64,000 bases of DNA from Neurospora crassa OR74A (Eukaryota; Ascomycota; Sordariomycetes; Sordariales; Sordariaceae): NCBI RefSeq assembly GCF_000182925.2, contig NC_026502.1, positions 682,001 to 746,000 of the forward strand. The letters run 5' to 3'. Below the pieces are notes generated by a model, which had not been told where the DNA came from, did not search any database, and was given only the letters and a program-made list of their open reading frames with translations. Positions 11,811 through 24,200 of this stretch are shown in pieces (the stretch's first letter is position 1; every line of letters begins with the position of its first letter). Made by a program: the position numbers and the translations under genes.

Positions 11811-13171
11811 GTCGGGCTTCTTCGGTGACGACTCGGGGGGTAGCGTAGGTATGTGTATGGCGAGTCGACGGTGTTGTCGATAGTCGAGGGCGACGGTGGT
11901 GTTGTTGGCAGAGGCAAAATCCAAATTCGGTGATGGAACGTTGACGTCCACAAATCTAGGCCCAGTCTGACGCGGGGATGTGGGGCCTGCCCACGCTACT
12001 AAATTGTAGTGGGCCCAAGCTCCACAGCTGCTGGTGCCTGCATCCTCTTGCAAAAGGAGCCGCCGTTACAAAATAATGCAAGGCCGCGCTCAATAGCCCT
12101 ACAAGTTAATCTATTGCCCATGTTCAACTTCAACTGATACATCCACAGCACCATCCGAGCCAACGATCCGCACGATTCCTCCCACTGGTCCTGTGAGCTC
12201 AAAGCATCTTAACCTTGATACTATATCATTTCGTATGTGATTAATTACACCAACAACTTACCGTCTGTACTGACTGTGTGGCACACGCACCTCGTCACCA
12301 ACATGAGGTTTTCGAAGAAAGTGAACTTGGGAGGGACACTCCCTTTCCATATCGTCGACACCCCTTCATTCATCCAGCTTTTTACATTTTCAGCTTCGGC
12401 GAACCTACATTTTCTTGTTATACATAAGTATTTCTCACAACATTTAGCCAAATCTAACGTTCAACTTGCCTTCTATTTGACGTACTTCACTCCTTCATGC
12501 AACCCCTACGATTATGTCAACAGTGGTGATTTGACCCTGCCAAAGTGCGTTTGGGAGCGGATGACTTTACGAGGGAGAATGGAAACCTTTGAAGGAGTTA
12601 TTGTCCCGGTTCAAAACTATATGCGAGCCACTGAGAGCTTCTGCGAGTACCTGAAAACGCAAGTCCCTGACCAAGCTTCTTCAAGACCCTTGGAACACAT
12701 GGCTGGTACAGGAGTTGGATAAGCAGGTCATTTTCTCAAGCCACTTGAGTGAAATATAGATCCCAAGCTACAGAAGAAGAAGGACAACATTGCAAAAAAC
12801 AATTCAACAAAGTTAAATGAATTATGAAGGAGGCCTAGACATATAAATAAATGACAAGGAGGCACGAAGTACTACAATTTAGTGGGCCCAACATATTTGA
12901 AGACAACTTGGGGAGAGGAAAGGTTGAATTGGCCAAGCCCGTCATGAAGTCAGCGCCGGCGGGAGGCCACGAGTACAGTGAATTCAGCGGCAAGTTGGTG
13001 GTGTCCAGAGACGGGTGAAAGGCGCATTCCACACCGATTTCTTGCTCTAGTAGTAGAAGGTATCTAGACCTGGGCTGGCGGCTCATTCCTCCATGACCTT
13101 CCGAGCAATCAATTTAGCATTTCCCCCGTCATTGAATTCACTTCGGCCGAGTCCCGAGATGACCCCTTTTC
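11811..13171. other. Intergenic region between dioxygenase 5' end and HET gene 3' end
   Basis: This stretch should hold the promoter of the - strand dioxygenase and the 3' end of the HET gene. Two ATG-started open frames occur, 12303-12722 (+, 139 aa) and 12835-13086 (-, 83 aa). Neither has a recognisable domain or family resemblance, so I do not call them genes. Confidence 0.45.
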
Positions 13172-15646
13172 TCAGCATAGTCGCACAATAGACTCCCTAA
13201 AGATACCCGGCGATGGCCTATCGTAATCGTGGCGGACGGAGAAGTGTTGTAGGTGTGCTCGTTCATACATCGTTTCTGGTTGTCCATTCAAAAGCCTTGT
13301 CACTGGCCTCAACATCATAACGAAGATTTCGTACGTATCTATCCCAATTTCTGATGTCATTATCATACCATGAACATTGACTTCTTCTTTGCGCGTGAGG
13401 TAAGTGGAGGCCCCGTCATCTCCGCCTTTTGGTTCGGTGTCCTCAAAAAGACATTGGGGAGCATCGAATGTCTCCCCTTTCAAGAAGGGGGGTGATGTAA
13501 CAATCCAGTATCCTCCCAGTTTCCGGTAGCTGTTCCCAGATACGTGCCACTTCATCTTCATATCCATGACTGTTCCTTTGATCAACAAGTACGGCGGGAA
13601 CTTGTTCTCTTGATGTGACAGATTGTGGATCTTTTCGTTGTCTTTCACCCAGTCGAGCCTCTGTAAAAGACCTGCTTCGTCTTCATATTCTACGTGCACT
13701 GTGGTGCAGCAGTCGAAGACTCTAGGTTTGTTATACCCCTTTCCAAGTTCTATCGTGCAGCCCTTCCAACCAGCCCATGTCCAACTTGGAAATCCTGGCC
13801 TTCGGAGATGTCTTTCCCGATCTGTGGGCATGCCCATGGTTCCGAACTCTAACGACTCCCAAACGTCAAACCATAGGAGACTATGCACCAATCGACATGT
13901 AAGCTCGTCAACTGGGGACTCTGCACCACGCAACCGAGGACCTCCCGCCCAAAATTCTTGCATTGAAGCGGTTGGCATTGTGGAAGGACGACCGTTATTT
14001 TGACCTCCTCGCGCAAAAGGAATAACAGGTAGGCCGCACAAGAATGAAATCCTGTCCTCTGTTGTTTTCGAGGTATTGAAGCTCAAGTACCTTCCAAAAA
14101 CGCCAGCAATGGCATCCAAAGTATCTTCGTCAAAGGCAAGCTGCCTTTGCGCAAACTGCTCGATTATATTCCAGGCTGTCCTGGGATTTGACCAAACGGC
14201 AATTCGCCGTGGGAAAATACAGCGAAAGTCTGTTTCGTAGTCCTCGAATGAAATATGTTCAGAATCATCATATTGATCATTCTCATCATATTCGCAAGAA
14301 GGACTGAACCTACGAGGAAGAGGTAGCGATAGAACTTCATCGCCATGCATCTCATAGCATTGGAAGTAGGTCAATTCGTCTGTAAAGACAAGTCGGCGCT
14401 TCGACAATAGCCCCTCTTGGTAGGTCCAACCACGCGTATTCCACTTTGATGCAGCAACCAAAGCTCTGGGCTTTCCGTAAAAAACCAGGGATATTTCTTC
14501 GGTCACTTGCACACTGAGTTGTTCTGTACGATGGCGTGAGCTAACGCCCGGAAGTCCGTACTCTGGCCCGTCTCCGGCTGCCGCAATTATGGTCAAGACA
14601 GAACAGGAGTATATCCTGTCCATCTTCCGGATCTGGAGGTGTTTGACTGGTGAGTCATTTTGGGGAATACAATACCGGTCGATCCACAGGTATCTGTATC
14701 CTAGCCTCTTGACGACCTCAACTGTATCGCTGATGACCAGGGGTAAGTCGTCTGGTAAAGTGACCGCATCTTCCCGTAAGACCGGCCCATGGGATCCAGC
14801 CTCGCCAGCCTGACCCCAGACATAACTGAGCGTGACATATTCAACCCGGCCTGGCTCTCCACCACCGGCCAGAAGGTCAACAGCGGACACGATCTTGGTT
14901 GTCGTGCAATCAATGACCTGAAACCCCGGGATCGTGACAACATCGGCATCATCACCATCGCCATCGCAATGAATATGATCCGAGTGACAAAGGCTCAACC
15001 ACTCCCCAATGACGTTGTAGTTGACTTGATGGGGAATGATCCTTCTAGCAAGTAACCCGCCCCCAGCGGCTCTTTTCCTGGTCAATCCTGGAAACTTTGG
15101 ACCATCAACCACCCGCAGAATTGCATTGTCTGCAGCATGAAATATTCTGTCATCGTACCCCCACCACTCTATAGGTCTCATGCGTCTAACCACAAATTGC
15201 AGTGCACAAACGTCTTGCACAGAATGCTGGATGCAATTTCCGTCCTCACACCCTCGATGCTTGATCGGGAAGCCAGCTAAGGAATGGAAATTCTCCAAGA
15301 TAAGTTCGTATGGAGAATTGGGGCGGAATACATTCTCGCTTCTTGGGGCGATGTCTCTGGATCGAATTTGGCACTCGTTGTAGAATTTGCAGAAGCAACA
15401 CGGTGGGTCGGATCCATTTGTCGACTTGGGGCCAGGCCAGCCATGCTTTTGGCGGGCATAGAATATCTGGTAACACTTGCATCTCTCTATGTGTGAGATA
15501 TTATCGATATAAGGACGTTCGTGACTGGCGAAAAGAGCTTTGAAGTCGATCTGGCTGCATGCTGAGCAGAGGTGCGGGCGCGGGGGGTGATCGTGTCCGT
15601 TCTTGGGATCCGGGTAACCCAGGCCCAAATCTGTTGGGTCCTCCAT
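13172..15646 (-). CDS. HET-domain (heterokaryon incompatibility) protein
   Basis: This is a single-exon, 824-aa protein starting at ATG 15644-15646. The HET domain spans about residues 268-430: the opening motif YVTLSYVWG (270-278), the core YLWIDRYCIPQND (319-331) and the closing RGWTYQEGLLS (405-415) are all present. In canonical HET domains the core usually reads C or S where this has R324. An N-terminal cysteine/histidine-rich segment (residues 25-92, with CSAC and CCFC) resembles the leader found in many fungal HET proteins. The family triggers programmed cell death or growth arrest upon non-self recognition at hyphal fusion. No NACHT, WD40 or other recognition repeat follows the domain, so what it senses is unknown. 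It is intact despite lying between two RIP blocks, so it is probably single-copy at the DNA level. Confidence 0.92.
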   Translation of the reverse strand: MEDPTDLGLGYPDPKNGHDHPPRPHLCSACSQIDFKALFASHERPYIDNISHIERCKCYQIFYARQKHGWPGPKSTNGSDPPCCFCKFYNECQIRSRDIAPRSENVFRPNSPYELILENFHSLAGFPIKHRGCEDGNCIQHSVQDVCALQFVVRRMRPIEWWGYDDRIFHAADNAILRVVDGPKFPGLTRKRAAGGGLLARRIIPHQVNYNVIGEWLSLCHSDHIHCDGDGDDADVVTIPGFQVIDCTTTKIVSAVDLLAGGGEPGRVEYVTLSYVWGQAGEAGSHGPVLREDAVTLPDDLPLVISDTVEVVKRLGYRYLWIDRYCIPQNDSPVKHLQIRKMDRIYSCSVLTIIAAAGDGPEYGLPGVSSRHRTEQLSVQVTEEISLVFYGKPRALVAASKWNTRGWTYQEGLLSKRRLVFTDELTYFQCYEMHGDEVLSLPLPRRFSPSCEYDENDQYDDSEHISFEDYETDFRCIFPRRIAVWSNPRTAWNIIEQFAQRQLAFDEDTLDAIAGVFGRYLSFNTSKTTEDRISFLCGLPVIPFARGGQNNGRPSTMPTASMQEFWAGGPRLRGAESPVDELTCRLVHSLLWFDVWESLEFGTMGMPTDRERHLRRPGFPSWTWAGWKGCTIELGKGYNKPRVFDCCTTVHVEYEDEAGLLQRLDWVKDNEKIHNLSHQENKFPPYLLIKGTVMDMKMKWHVSGNSYRKLGGYWIVTSPPFLKGETFDAPQCLFEDTEPKGGDDGASTYLTRKEEVNVHGMIMTSEIGIDTYEIFVMMLRPVTRLLNGQPETMYERAHLQHFSVRHDYDRPSPGIFRESIVRLC

Positions 15647-16718
15647 ATCTAGGCGACGTTGAGATTGTGCCAGGGCTTGTATGAGATACTCTTGAGGTAT
15701 TGTTGAATTACTGATGTGAATGGGCTTGTGGTGTTGTTGTTGTTGTTGTTGTCGTGGCGGTTGGGCGCCAACTTGCAGCCAATGTCCTGGTGCTTACTGG
15801 TGAAGGATTCAAGTTGGTTGCCTGATTGGAGGAAAAGAAAGTAAGGCTCAAAACCCCAGCTGGGAGCTCAAATACCCCGCCAGTACACCCCAGGACATCA
15901 TTGCACCTTCCAAACTCCCCTTTACTTCCAGATTGAGGCTACAACAGCCGCCCAGCCAAGAATGACTGCCATGCATGTTAGGCTGTTAACTCGATTCCTA
16001 AGCTGGCGGTCATCGGAGCCTCCCACACATGCTTGCGATCGGAATCATTAAGATGATCTACTAACAAGAAGAAATAGTGAACAATGATCGTGAATGCAAA
16101 ACAGTCGATCCAAGATTCATGATACCTAATTAAGGGGTTGATACCCTTGTGACTTGTACGAGCACACACATGTCGTCCCTTGGTTCAACAAACCGAAGGC
16201 TCAGCTCTAGAGTTTCGATGAGGTGCCTGGGCCGGGGAATCCTTCAGTTCCACCCAACAAGAACAAGAAGAAAACCAAGAGCTAGTTGCTGCCTGGCACA
16301 CAAGTTTTCACTCACTCAGCACCTCAAGTTCGGAAACTGACGGGATTTTTTCTGGCACTTATAGGCAACAACTTCCTCTTCAAAGCAATACAAGATGGAG
16401 CGCAAAGTGACCTGAATGGGTGAATTCATCTCTTTTCAACAATCACCATCATCTCTCAGCCATTCCAATCACAGATCATAACGGGAATCTCTTCCCACTC
16501 TCGATAAATCTGGGCACTTCTACCCGCTAACTAAAGTCCCTTTGCCCCATCCTACCCAGTGTCCAACTAACACCACTACACCAGAATCATCCGTAAAGGT
16601 AGTGAAAGATATTGATGGCGGCTACTACTCTACACCAAAGCCAGTCAATCAGTCGAGAAACTGTCTGATTGTAGAGGTATCTTTCACTCGACAAAGACAA
16701 CCCACTCACTTTGCACCT
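15647..16718. other. Upstream region of the HET gene, no supported gene
   Basis: This should contain the HET gene promoter and leader. A GTT trinucleotide run lies at 15733-15752, about 90 bases upstream of the start codon. I see no other gene or strong motif. Confidence 0.45.
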
Positions 16719-16922
16719 CTAGCAAGTCTCGGCATCATATTTCCAGAGGTATCTCATCTCGTCGCAGAAAGCGCAGATGCACTTGCCGTCGAGGCAGGCA
16801 CAAGTGGCTCCGCAAGAGTCACGGGCTTCGATCTCTTGGATGCTTCAGGATTGGCCTTGGCGGCGGGAGCGGCGAGGGTAACCGCGACGAAGAGGAGGGT
16901 GAGGGCGAGGGCGAGTTTCCAT
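16719..16922 (-). pseudogene. Broken small cysteine-rich secreted-peptide gene
   Basis: Three pieces that should form one gene lie in two frames. A candidate ATG (16920-16922) follows a CAAC-rich stretch typical of a Neurospora 5' leader. Directly after it, one base out of frame, is a signal-peptide-like segment (about 16918-16838: lysine, roughly 16 hydrophobic residues, then an alanine-rich cleavage region). A cysteine-rich C-terminus follows in the original frame (16844-16722, stop TAG 16719-16721), with seven cysteines, six of them in a tight CxxxCxC-x4-CxCxxC pattern. The ATG frame itself hits TGA at 16845-16847. Two compensating single-base indels, or base-call errors, would explain this; I see no good splice sites that do. 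The pattern recalls metallothioneins or small secreted cysteine-rich proteins, but no family can be assigned. Confidence 0.45.
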
Positions 16923-17536
16923 TTCGCTTGTTGGAATGTATGAAAGTGGTTCCTTCGCCGAGCCGAGATGTTGGATTTGAGGAATTGAGACGTCGGGGTT
17001 TGTTGTTTCGGTTGAAGTGGTTTGCGATGCTGATGTCGGATTGAGTAAGGGTCTAGCAACGTCACTTCATCATTCTTTATCACTGGAACTTGTACAGTTC
17101 ATCATTGAAACATATAATCATCACACACAGCCAATCCGGGTCAAGAGTTGCAACAGGATACCCCTCTTGTTGCATCTTGCTGCAGTGCTAGGAGATGGCT
17201 CCTCGCTTCTTTGTCGCGGCTGTTAAAGATGTTGACTGATTTGAGTTTGAGAGGCTAGAGCAACAACAAGCATCTAATTCATTATGATACAAATACTATT
17301 CCGTCGCAGGAGATTGTGCAAAGGTCAAGCTGGACTTTGGGTATCGGTCGGCAATGATGGCTGATGACTAATGAATGCAGAGCAGCAAAGTCAACTGACA
17401 GTGGGACGTAGGATCAAAAAGCGAAGTAAAGCCGGAGCCTGAGTGAGCATAGTACTCGCTTACCCACTTACCTCGAGCTACCTTCCTACGAGTAAACATC
17501 TGAGTGAACCAAGGCTCTAGTATAGGTTCGACAATC

Positions 17537-17559
17537 GACTGCGTGAAGTTCACGCAGTC
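17537..17559. repeat. 23-bp palindrome with 11-bp arms
   Basis: GACTGCGTGAA is followed by one base and then its exact reverse complement TTCACGCAGTC. Flanking TTCG and CGAA can pair further with a bulge. It could be a binding site for a dimeric regulator or an RNA hairpin; no adjacent gene is evident. Confidence 0.75.
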
Positions 17560-17749
17560 TCGAATAATACAGCGACAGCGGCGGTGGGGAAAGAAGGCAC
17601 ACGCAGGTTTGTGCTTCAGTTCACTGCCTGCATACCGTGTTGATCGATCGGTCATTGTCATCCAGTTTCCGATAACATGTTCGTTGACCGCGACTGCTCG
17701 AACCGCCACGCCTAACTTGGAAGGCTGGCATCCATCATGTCAACCTAGT

Positions 17750-17837
17750 AGTAGAAAGAGAAAGAGAGAATGAAAGAGATAGGGAAGCGAAGAGAATAGA
17801 AAGGGAAGAAGGAAAGAAAATAGAAAGGGAAGAAGGA
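17750..17837 (+). repeat. Polypurine tract with an internal direct repeat
   Basis: About 88 bases are almost entirely A and G on the + strand. The segment ATAGAAAGGGAAGAAGGA occurs twice within it. Confidence 0.8.
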
Positions 17838-18249
17838 CGTAAGGTTCAAACCCATCACGTGCGTGTTCAAAAGATTGATGAGAGTGCCTTCGCTCCTGAC
17901 TACAGGGTTGTAGGCTCTACCAGTCTTCTTGGCAAATAACAATCAAGTTATTGAATAATGCAGTGTTGTCAGTTTGGGAATGCGAAGAAACCAAGGGCAA
18001 GGACACCCCCAAACAAAGAGAATACCAGTGACCAAGGGGCTCGGTTTGACGACCGACCTCGAAGTCTAAATAGAGTTACATACGTATTCCTGTATGCGTA
18101 CAAATCATTAGTACATTGGTAGCACATCATCACTACTAAATACCAAATCCCCTTGCCAAGATCAAGTAGGTCTGAACTCGCTTTGATATTTGCCCTTCAT
18201 TCATAGCGGGTGGGATAGGGGGGTAATGAGCTGATGAATCACCGAATTA

Positions 18250-21200
18250 TTACCGCTCAATTGAATATAACGTCTAACTGCGTTGCGCGCATACGTCCCG
18301 GCGTACTAGAAACAACTACTCAAATAACAAGCCACTCAATAGGTACTAAACGGGATAGACACTTAAACAGCTTATAGGGCCTAAGCTATACTATATATTA
18401 AGCGGCTCAATATAGAATAAGCCGTATATTAACAATTCATAGTATATTAAGCGGCTTATAAATTTAAGTAGCTTAAGGTATTTAAGTAACTTACAATAAT
18501 TTAGATTAAATACTCCCCAAGGCTAAATCCAGGTTTGCGGCGGGTATTTGAGTACGTATAGGCTACAATATAATCTACACTTTAATTTCTACCCCCCTTT
18601 TTATATAAATATAAAATAATTTAAATGCTATTATATAGCAACGCCCCGACTATACTCACTATATATCCGTCTCCTATTAACCCGCCGTACCTTTTTATCG
18701 TTAAGCGAAGTAAATATCCTAATTAATATGTAAGAATTCTATATCGTCCGTAATTTTAAATTCGTATTCGTTTTTAATCATTATTAATTGTCACTTATCC
18801 AGTCCAATACTATATAAATAATAGGGTACAAAATAGTATTTATCGCAATATAAAGTAGGGAGGCTAATAATTGTTTAAATGTAATCTTCGGATAATTTAG
18901 CGATACTAATATATTTGCGGACTCCTATAGCGTTATAGATTACAGCAGTTTTTACAATTAGTAAATCGGTTAATTGCTCCTTATTATAAATAATAATTAA
19001 AAGTATAATAATTAAAAATATAGAGATAACGGAGGTTATACCTAAATTTATTGTATTATAGTAGTATTAGTAGAAATACTAATAAATATATAGTATAGTA
19101 TGTAATAAAGTAATATTAAATAAAAAACTAACTACGGGAGGTCTTATACGTAAATATATAGTCTAGGCAATTAAATTAAGTTTCGTTAGTATACCTCTAG
19201 TACGTTATATACTAGTTTTGTTAAAAGATAAGGCGGTAGGAGCCAAACGGTTTCTTACTATATAGTAATTAGTAGTATTAACGTTACTAGTACTAAAGAT
19301 ATATAAATAAGGGTATTACAACGTACTAATTATCAAATAATACTTTCTTCTACTATTTTATATACCGGTTAATAGTAATAAAGATATTCCTTCTGTAGTC
19401 TCACTAATATACTTAATATAAAGCTTTAATAAATACCGGGCGTATTTACTTCTTGTATATAGGGAATCCTATACTCTAATATATATTAATTTTCATACGT
19501 ACTATAGCCTTAAATAATAGATATTTATTATTAGATATAGTATATAAGGCTATAATTAGGTTATCTTTATCCTTAACCTCTTATTTAATTAATTTATTAT
19601 ACGGGACTAAAGTAATAAATAACGATAGTACGACTTTAAATAGGGCCTTAAACTTCTCTATTATAATAGGCTTGTTTAGAAAGTTGTTGAATAGTATTAA
19701 ATAGACGATTTAAATTAGGCCCTCGTATATAAGGTAATCTTTCTCAGGGTTGATGTAATTCTATTTCGTAATAATATTCTTCTATACTCTATTAATATAA
19801 AAATTATTAATAATTACTATTCTAATATAGTAACTCTTACGCAATACAATATTAAATGTATTAATACGGTAGTAAGCGCTTAAATTAAATATAGTATAGC
19901 AATAGCGAGTAGGGATTGGGGTACTTCATATTGATACCCTAATCCTATTAAAGGACTTCTATACGCCCTACAATAATAAAACGGGATAGAACTCTTCTCC
20001 TTTCTATTATTAATATAATTACTGTTATAGTAATTTACTTATATTTAAATTCCTTAATTAATACTATTAATAGAGCCACTAATCTATATTAATAATATAC
20101 TCCTCTATAATATAATCTAACGTATATATTCGGTCGTATTACCTACTCTCGGTATTTTATTACCTTCTAAGTTTTAAAAAACTAACTAATATTAATATTA
20201 TTGGCGACAGCTTCTTCGTCCTTAATAATTATAGAAATAGCGGCGGCGTTATTATTATCGGCTATTAATACTTCGGACTATCGGTTAGATTCGGGAGTAT
20301 TTGAGGCCGGTAATGCAATGTACCTTACGAACCGGCGTAATTTTAAATACTACTGCACGCCCTACTACTACAACCCCGGGCGCTGCAACTACAATTACAA
20401 CTATAGTTATAAGTAATTATTGTATTTATAATAGTTATTGCTATTAATATTAACCCGGTTATACTAGTAGTTCGGGTTATAGCCTTCTAAACTACTACGC
20501 CTTTAGTTGGAAATATTATTTATAATAATACCTTTACAATTAACTAAAATATCCGGCGGTTAATATATATTATTTATATAATACTATACTCGTCGGTACC
20601 TAATAGTAGCTTACTAATTGATAAATTAGTATTAATTCTTATAATAATTATTAATATAAATATTAAAATCTCCAGTACCGCTTTACTATCTACCCTCCGA
20701 GCAATCTATTTATTGATAGAGCAAATATTATAATCTAATCCGGGTTATCTATTAAATTACAATTACGAAAATACCCCCTTTATAGTGCAGACGAATAGTT
20801 TTTTGAAATCCTCCTCTTTCAACCAAAGTAGGCAAATTATCGTTATTAATACCGACTATCGAACGCTCTCTTAGAGACTATATTTTAGGATATTGTATAG
20901 AGATTATATATAATTCTAACCCGGGGGAAATAGTATCTATCGGAGAACCTTAATATATTTAATAATAGTTTTAGGTTTTATAACTTATAATATTGAGCAA
21001 AGTATATTAATTAATAGTTCCCACTCAAAGATCTCTTACTTACTATATTAAATAAGAATTAATATATTATTTTACTAATACCGTTGAATTCGGAATATAC
21101 TGTATTACTAAGTTAACTAATGATAAGATTTAAAGCTAGTATAATTAGCAATATAGTAATTAATTCGAAGGATATACCCTATTATTATATAAATTCCTTT

Positions 21201-24200
21201 TTATAGCTCTTGAAACGCTTTTTATTAATAACCCTACGAAGACGGACCAGTTCTATATAGCTACAACCTTTACCGATAATATCGAAGTCTAGATTTCCGC
21301 GTTTAATATTAGTAATTATATAACTATAATACAAAAAAGTAATAGTAATACCTAAACAGCCTGCATTCTATTACTATTATAGTATATCCCTAATAAATAC
21401 TAGAATAGGGGCGTATAGTAACACCTTCTTATTTAATTTAAGGGTTATATTATCGACGGTTATACTCCGGTCTAGCGTTTTTAATAATAATAAAGCCTCT
21501 ATAATATTATAAAAATTAAATCCGTACGGGCCAAATATTACTAGTAAAATATTAACCTAACGGGTATAATTGTTCTGGGGCTAATAAATAAATTATAAGT
21601 AGCTGCCTATAATTAATTTCGTTATCGTATAATATAGGCTAAATCCGTCGTTAAAATTAAAATATAGGAGGCTACGAACCTCCCCTATTTTACTTAGAAC
21701 AAACTTATTAATAAGTATCTACCGAATAAACTCCTCGATTTCGAAGATTATAAGGATAAGGGATATAAGGTATAGTAGTATTAAAGAATTTAATTCTTTA
21801 GTATATATCCGTATAATATAGTAGCGGTTAGTAGTATATAAATTCGGGTTATTTAAAAAGGATGCTTTACTACCAAAGGTAAAATCGAAGTATATATCGT
21901 ATCTATATCGATGAATATTTTTAAGAGTAATGAGTTCTAGTGGATTTTCGGCGAATATCTATTTATTAGTACCTAGTACTTTGCCGATTAGATTAATAAT
22001 AATCTTAGCGGCTAGATTATTAAGAATAATTCTATTAGGAAGTATATATGTAATAACAAGGATAATATTATCTAATTAGGTTTACTAAATACCCTAACCA
22101 CCGCCGTTGAATAGATTAAAGGTGTATTTTATATAATAGTCCTAGTATATAGCCTTAATTTAGCTTGTATACGATTTTCTTCCGGTATAATAAGTAGGGT
22201 AGCTGTTGAAACTATATTTGAATTTAATAATATTACCTAAAAAAATTAGTTCGAAGGAAGGGTAAGGTGGGTAGAATGCGAATTTACTACTCGTTATATA
22301 GATAAAGCCTATTTATTATATCGAATACTATATTTCTATAGGACTATTAATAAGTTTAGCTATGTTGAAATATATATTGTTAGTTAATTGGGAGGTATAA
22401 ATATACTATATAAAATTAATTAAGTTAAAGAAGAATAAATCCTAGGTAGGTTTCTCCCCTATTGTTATAGCCTTTTTTTCTCGAAACAACGATAATTTCT
22501 ACGGATTAAGGGGCAGGTCCTTCGTTTTATATAAATTAATATATAGTAAATATTTTTAGACTTTACGCTTTAGGGTATTAAGGCTAGCTAGTAACTTATT
22601 AATCTTTAATACGGATCCTAATAATTTAAAGAATTATAATTAGGTAGTATACTACTTACGTATAACATTATAAACTAAGTAATATAAACCCTATCTAAAG
22701 ATGAAGTTTAAAATTTAATTAATACCCTTTGCGCGGGGTTAGTCAATAGGCTCGGAATTTTTAAATAGGGCCTAGTCTTCTAAATTATTATACTAGCTAT
22801 TACCGACGATAAATTTATTAAATATTACTAATTCATTATTAGCATTATTAATACTATCGGCTTTATCTTTATAATTATCGAATATAATATTGTTCTAATA
22901 TTTAGTTAGCTTATAAAATTCCTCTTAAATAGGTATATTATCAATTACCAGCTTATCTTTACTAGTATTTAAATTTGGAATTATACAATAGTCTTCTTCG
23001 GCGGCTACCTCAATAAAAGTCCTTACTAGATTAATAACATTAAAGTTAATAGTAGCAATAATCGGCTCCCAATCATTATTATTATTATCGAACCCGCTAC
23101 TTAAGTCCTAAAAGTTCGGTAATAGAGCTAGTTTAATATTTTTAGCCTAGTATATAACTACTTTAAATTCGTTATAATAGAGGGGTTATAAACTAAAGTT
23201 ATAAATAGGCCGATTAATCCGGATACGTTACGTAGAAGGAGGGGTTATTAGGTCGATAATATACTACTATTCTTTCGTAGCATTTTTAAAAGTAATTAAA
23301 GCTTCTTATTTTGCCTCTTCTTCTTTATATTATTACTTTTAATTTAATTTATTACGGATAATTATAGTTTTATACCGATAATATACTCTACGAACTATAA
23401 TAATAGTAATTAATAATAATAATTAATAGTAATAAATAGTAATTATAAGAATACGTAGTTAAAGGGAAATTAAAAGTGGAGCGTTTAAAGCGACGACTGT
23501 ATTAATATTAAATATAAAAGATTTTTACTTAGCGGTATAGTATTAATTAAAATAAATAAAAGTTAAAGAAGGAAGTAATTAACGGTACAGTTCCTATTTA
23601 ATAGGATACGTACCGCAATTTATTTACTAATTATTACTCTAACGTAACTATAGGTTACGTATTAATAATAAATCTCCCTCTACATTCGTAATATTAACCT
23701 TTAGCCGGGTAAACCCCTTTTTCTAATTTTAACTATCTATTCGCAATACTTAATAATAATAGCCGGGATTTACAATTTAAAGTAAATTAAAACTTTAGTT
23801 TCAATTATAACCGCAAATAACGAATAGTAATTAATATTAGTATAGTAAAAAAAGGAAAAAAAAAGAGTAATAATAATAATAAATACAACGAACCAACTAT
23901 AAGAAAAAAAGAAATACAATTAAACATCCCGCCCGCCGTACTAGTTAATCCGCTAAAGGTAGCGCTTTATTAATAATAAATTTATTTAGTAAATACGCCT
24001 TCCGTTCCGCCTCCTTTACTTTAAACTTCTTCTAGTAGCGCTATTTTTCAAAAATTTCTTTAAAATGTTACTTCTCAATATTTCGAAAGACGGGCTTACT
24101 GGGTATTGTATTATAAAAATCTAATAAATCTATCCGGGTATAAGTACTCCAACTTTTCTCGGGCTTATAATTCTATTTATTAATTATTTTATCCCGGATA

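Larger units (their letters stand above)
16923..18250. other. Intergenic region, no supported gene
   Basis: This stretch holds the presumed leader and promoter of the broken cysteine-rich gene, a 23-bp palindrome at 17537-17559 and a polypurine tract at 17750-17837. No open frame looks coding. Composition drifts to high AT at about 18250. Confidence 0.45.

Noticed and set aside
12303-12722. 139-aa ATG-started open frame on the + strand
   Set aside because: It has no domain, no clear family resemblance and ordinary intergenic-like codon use; it may be chance.
12835-13086. 83-aa ATG-started open frame on the - strand near the 3' end of the HET gene
   Set aside because: Short, no domain and probably chance.
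20201-20416. 71-aa ATG-started frame within the RIP block
   Set aside because: It is an isolated stop-free patch in otherwise mutated DNA, with tyrosine/asparagine bias expected from AT-rich sequence.
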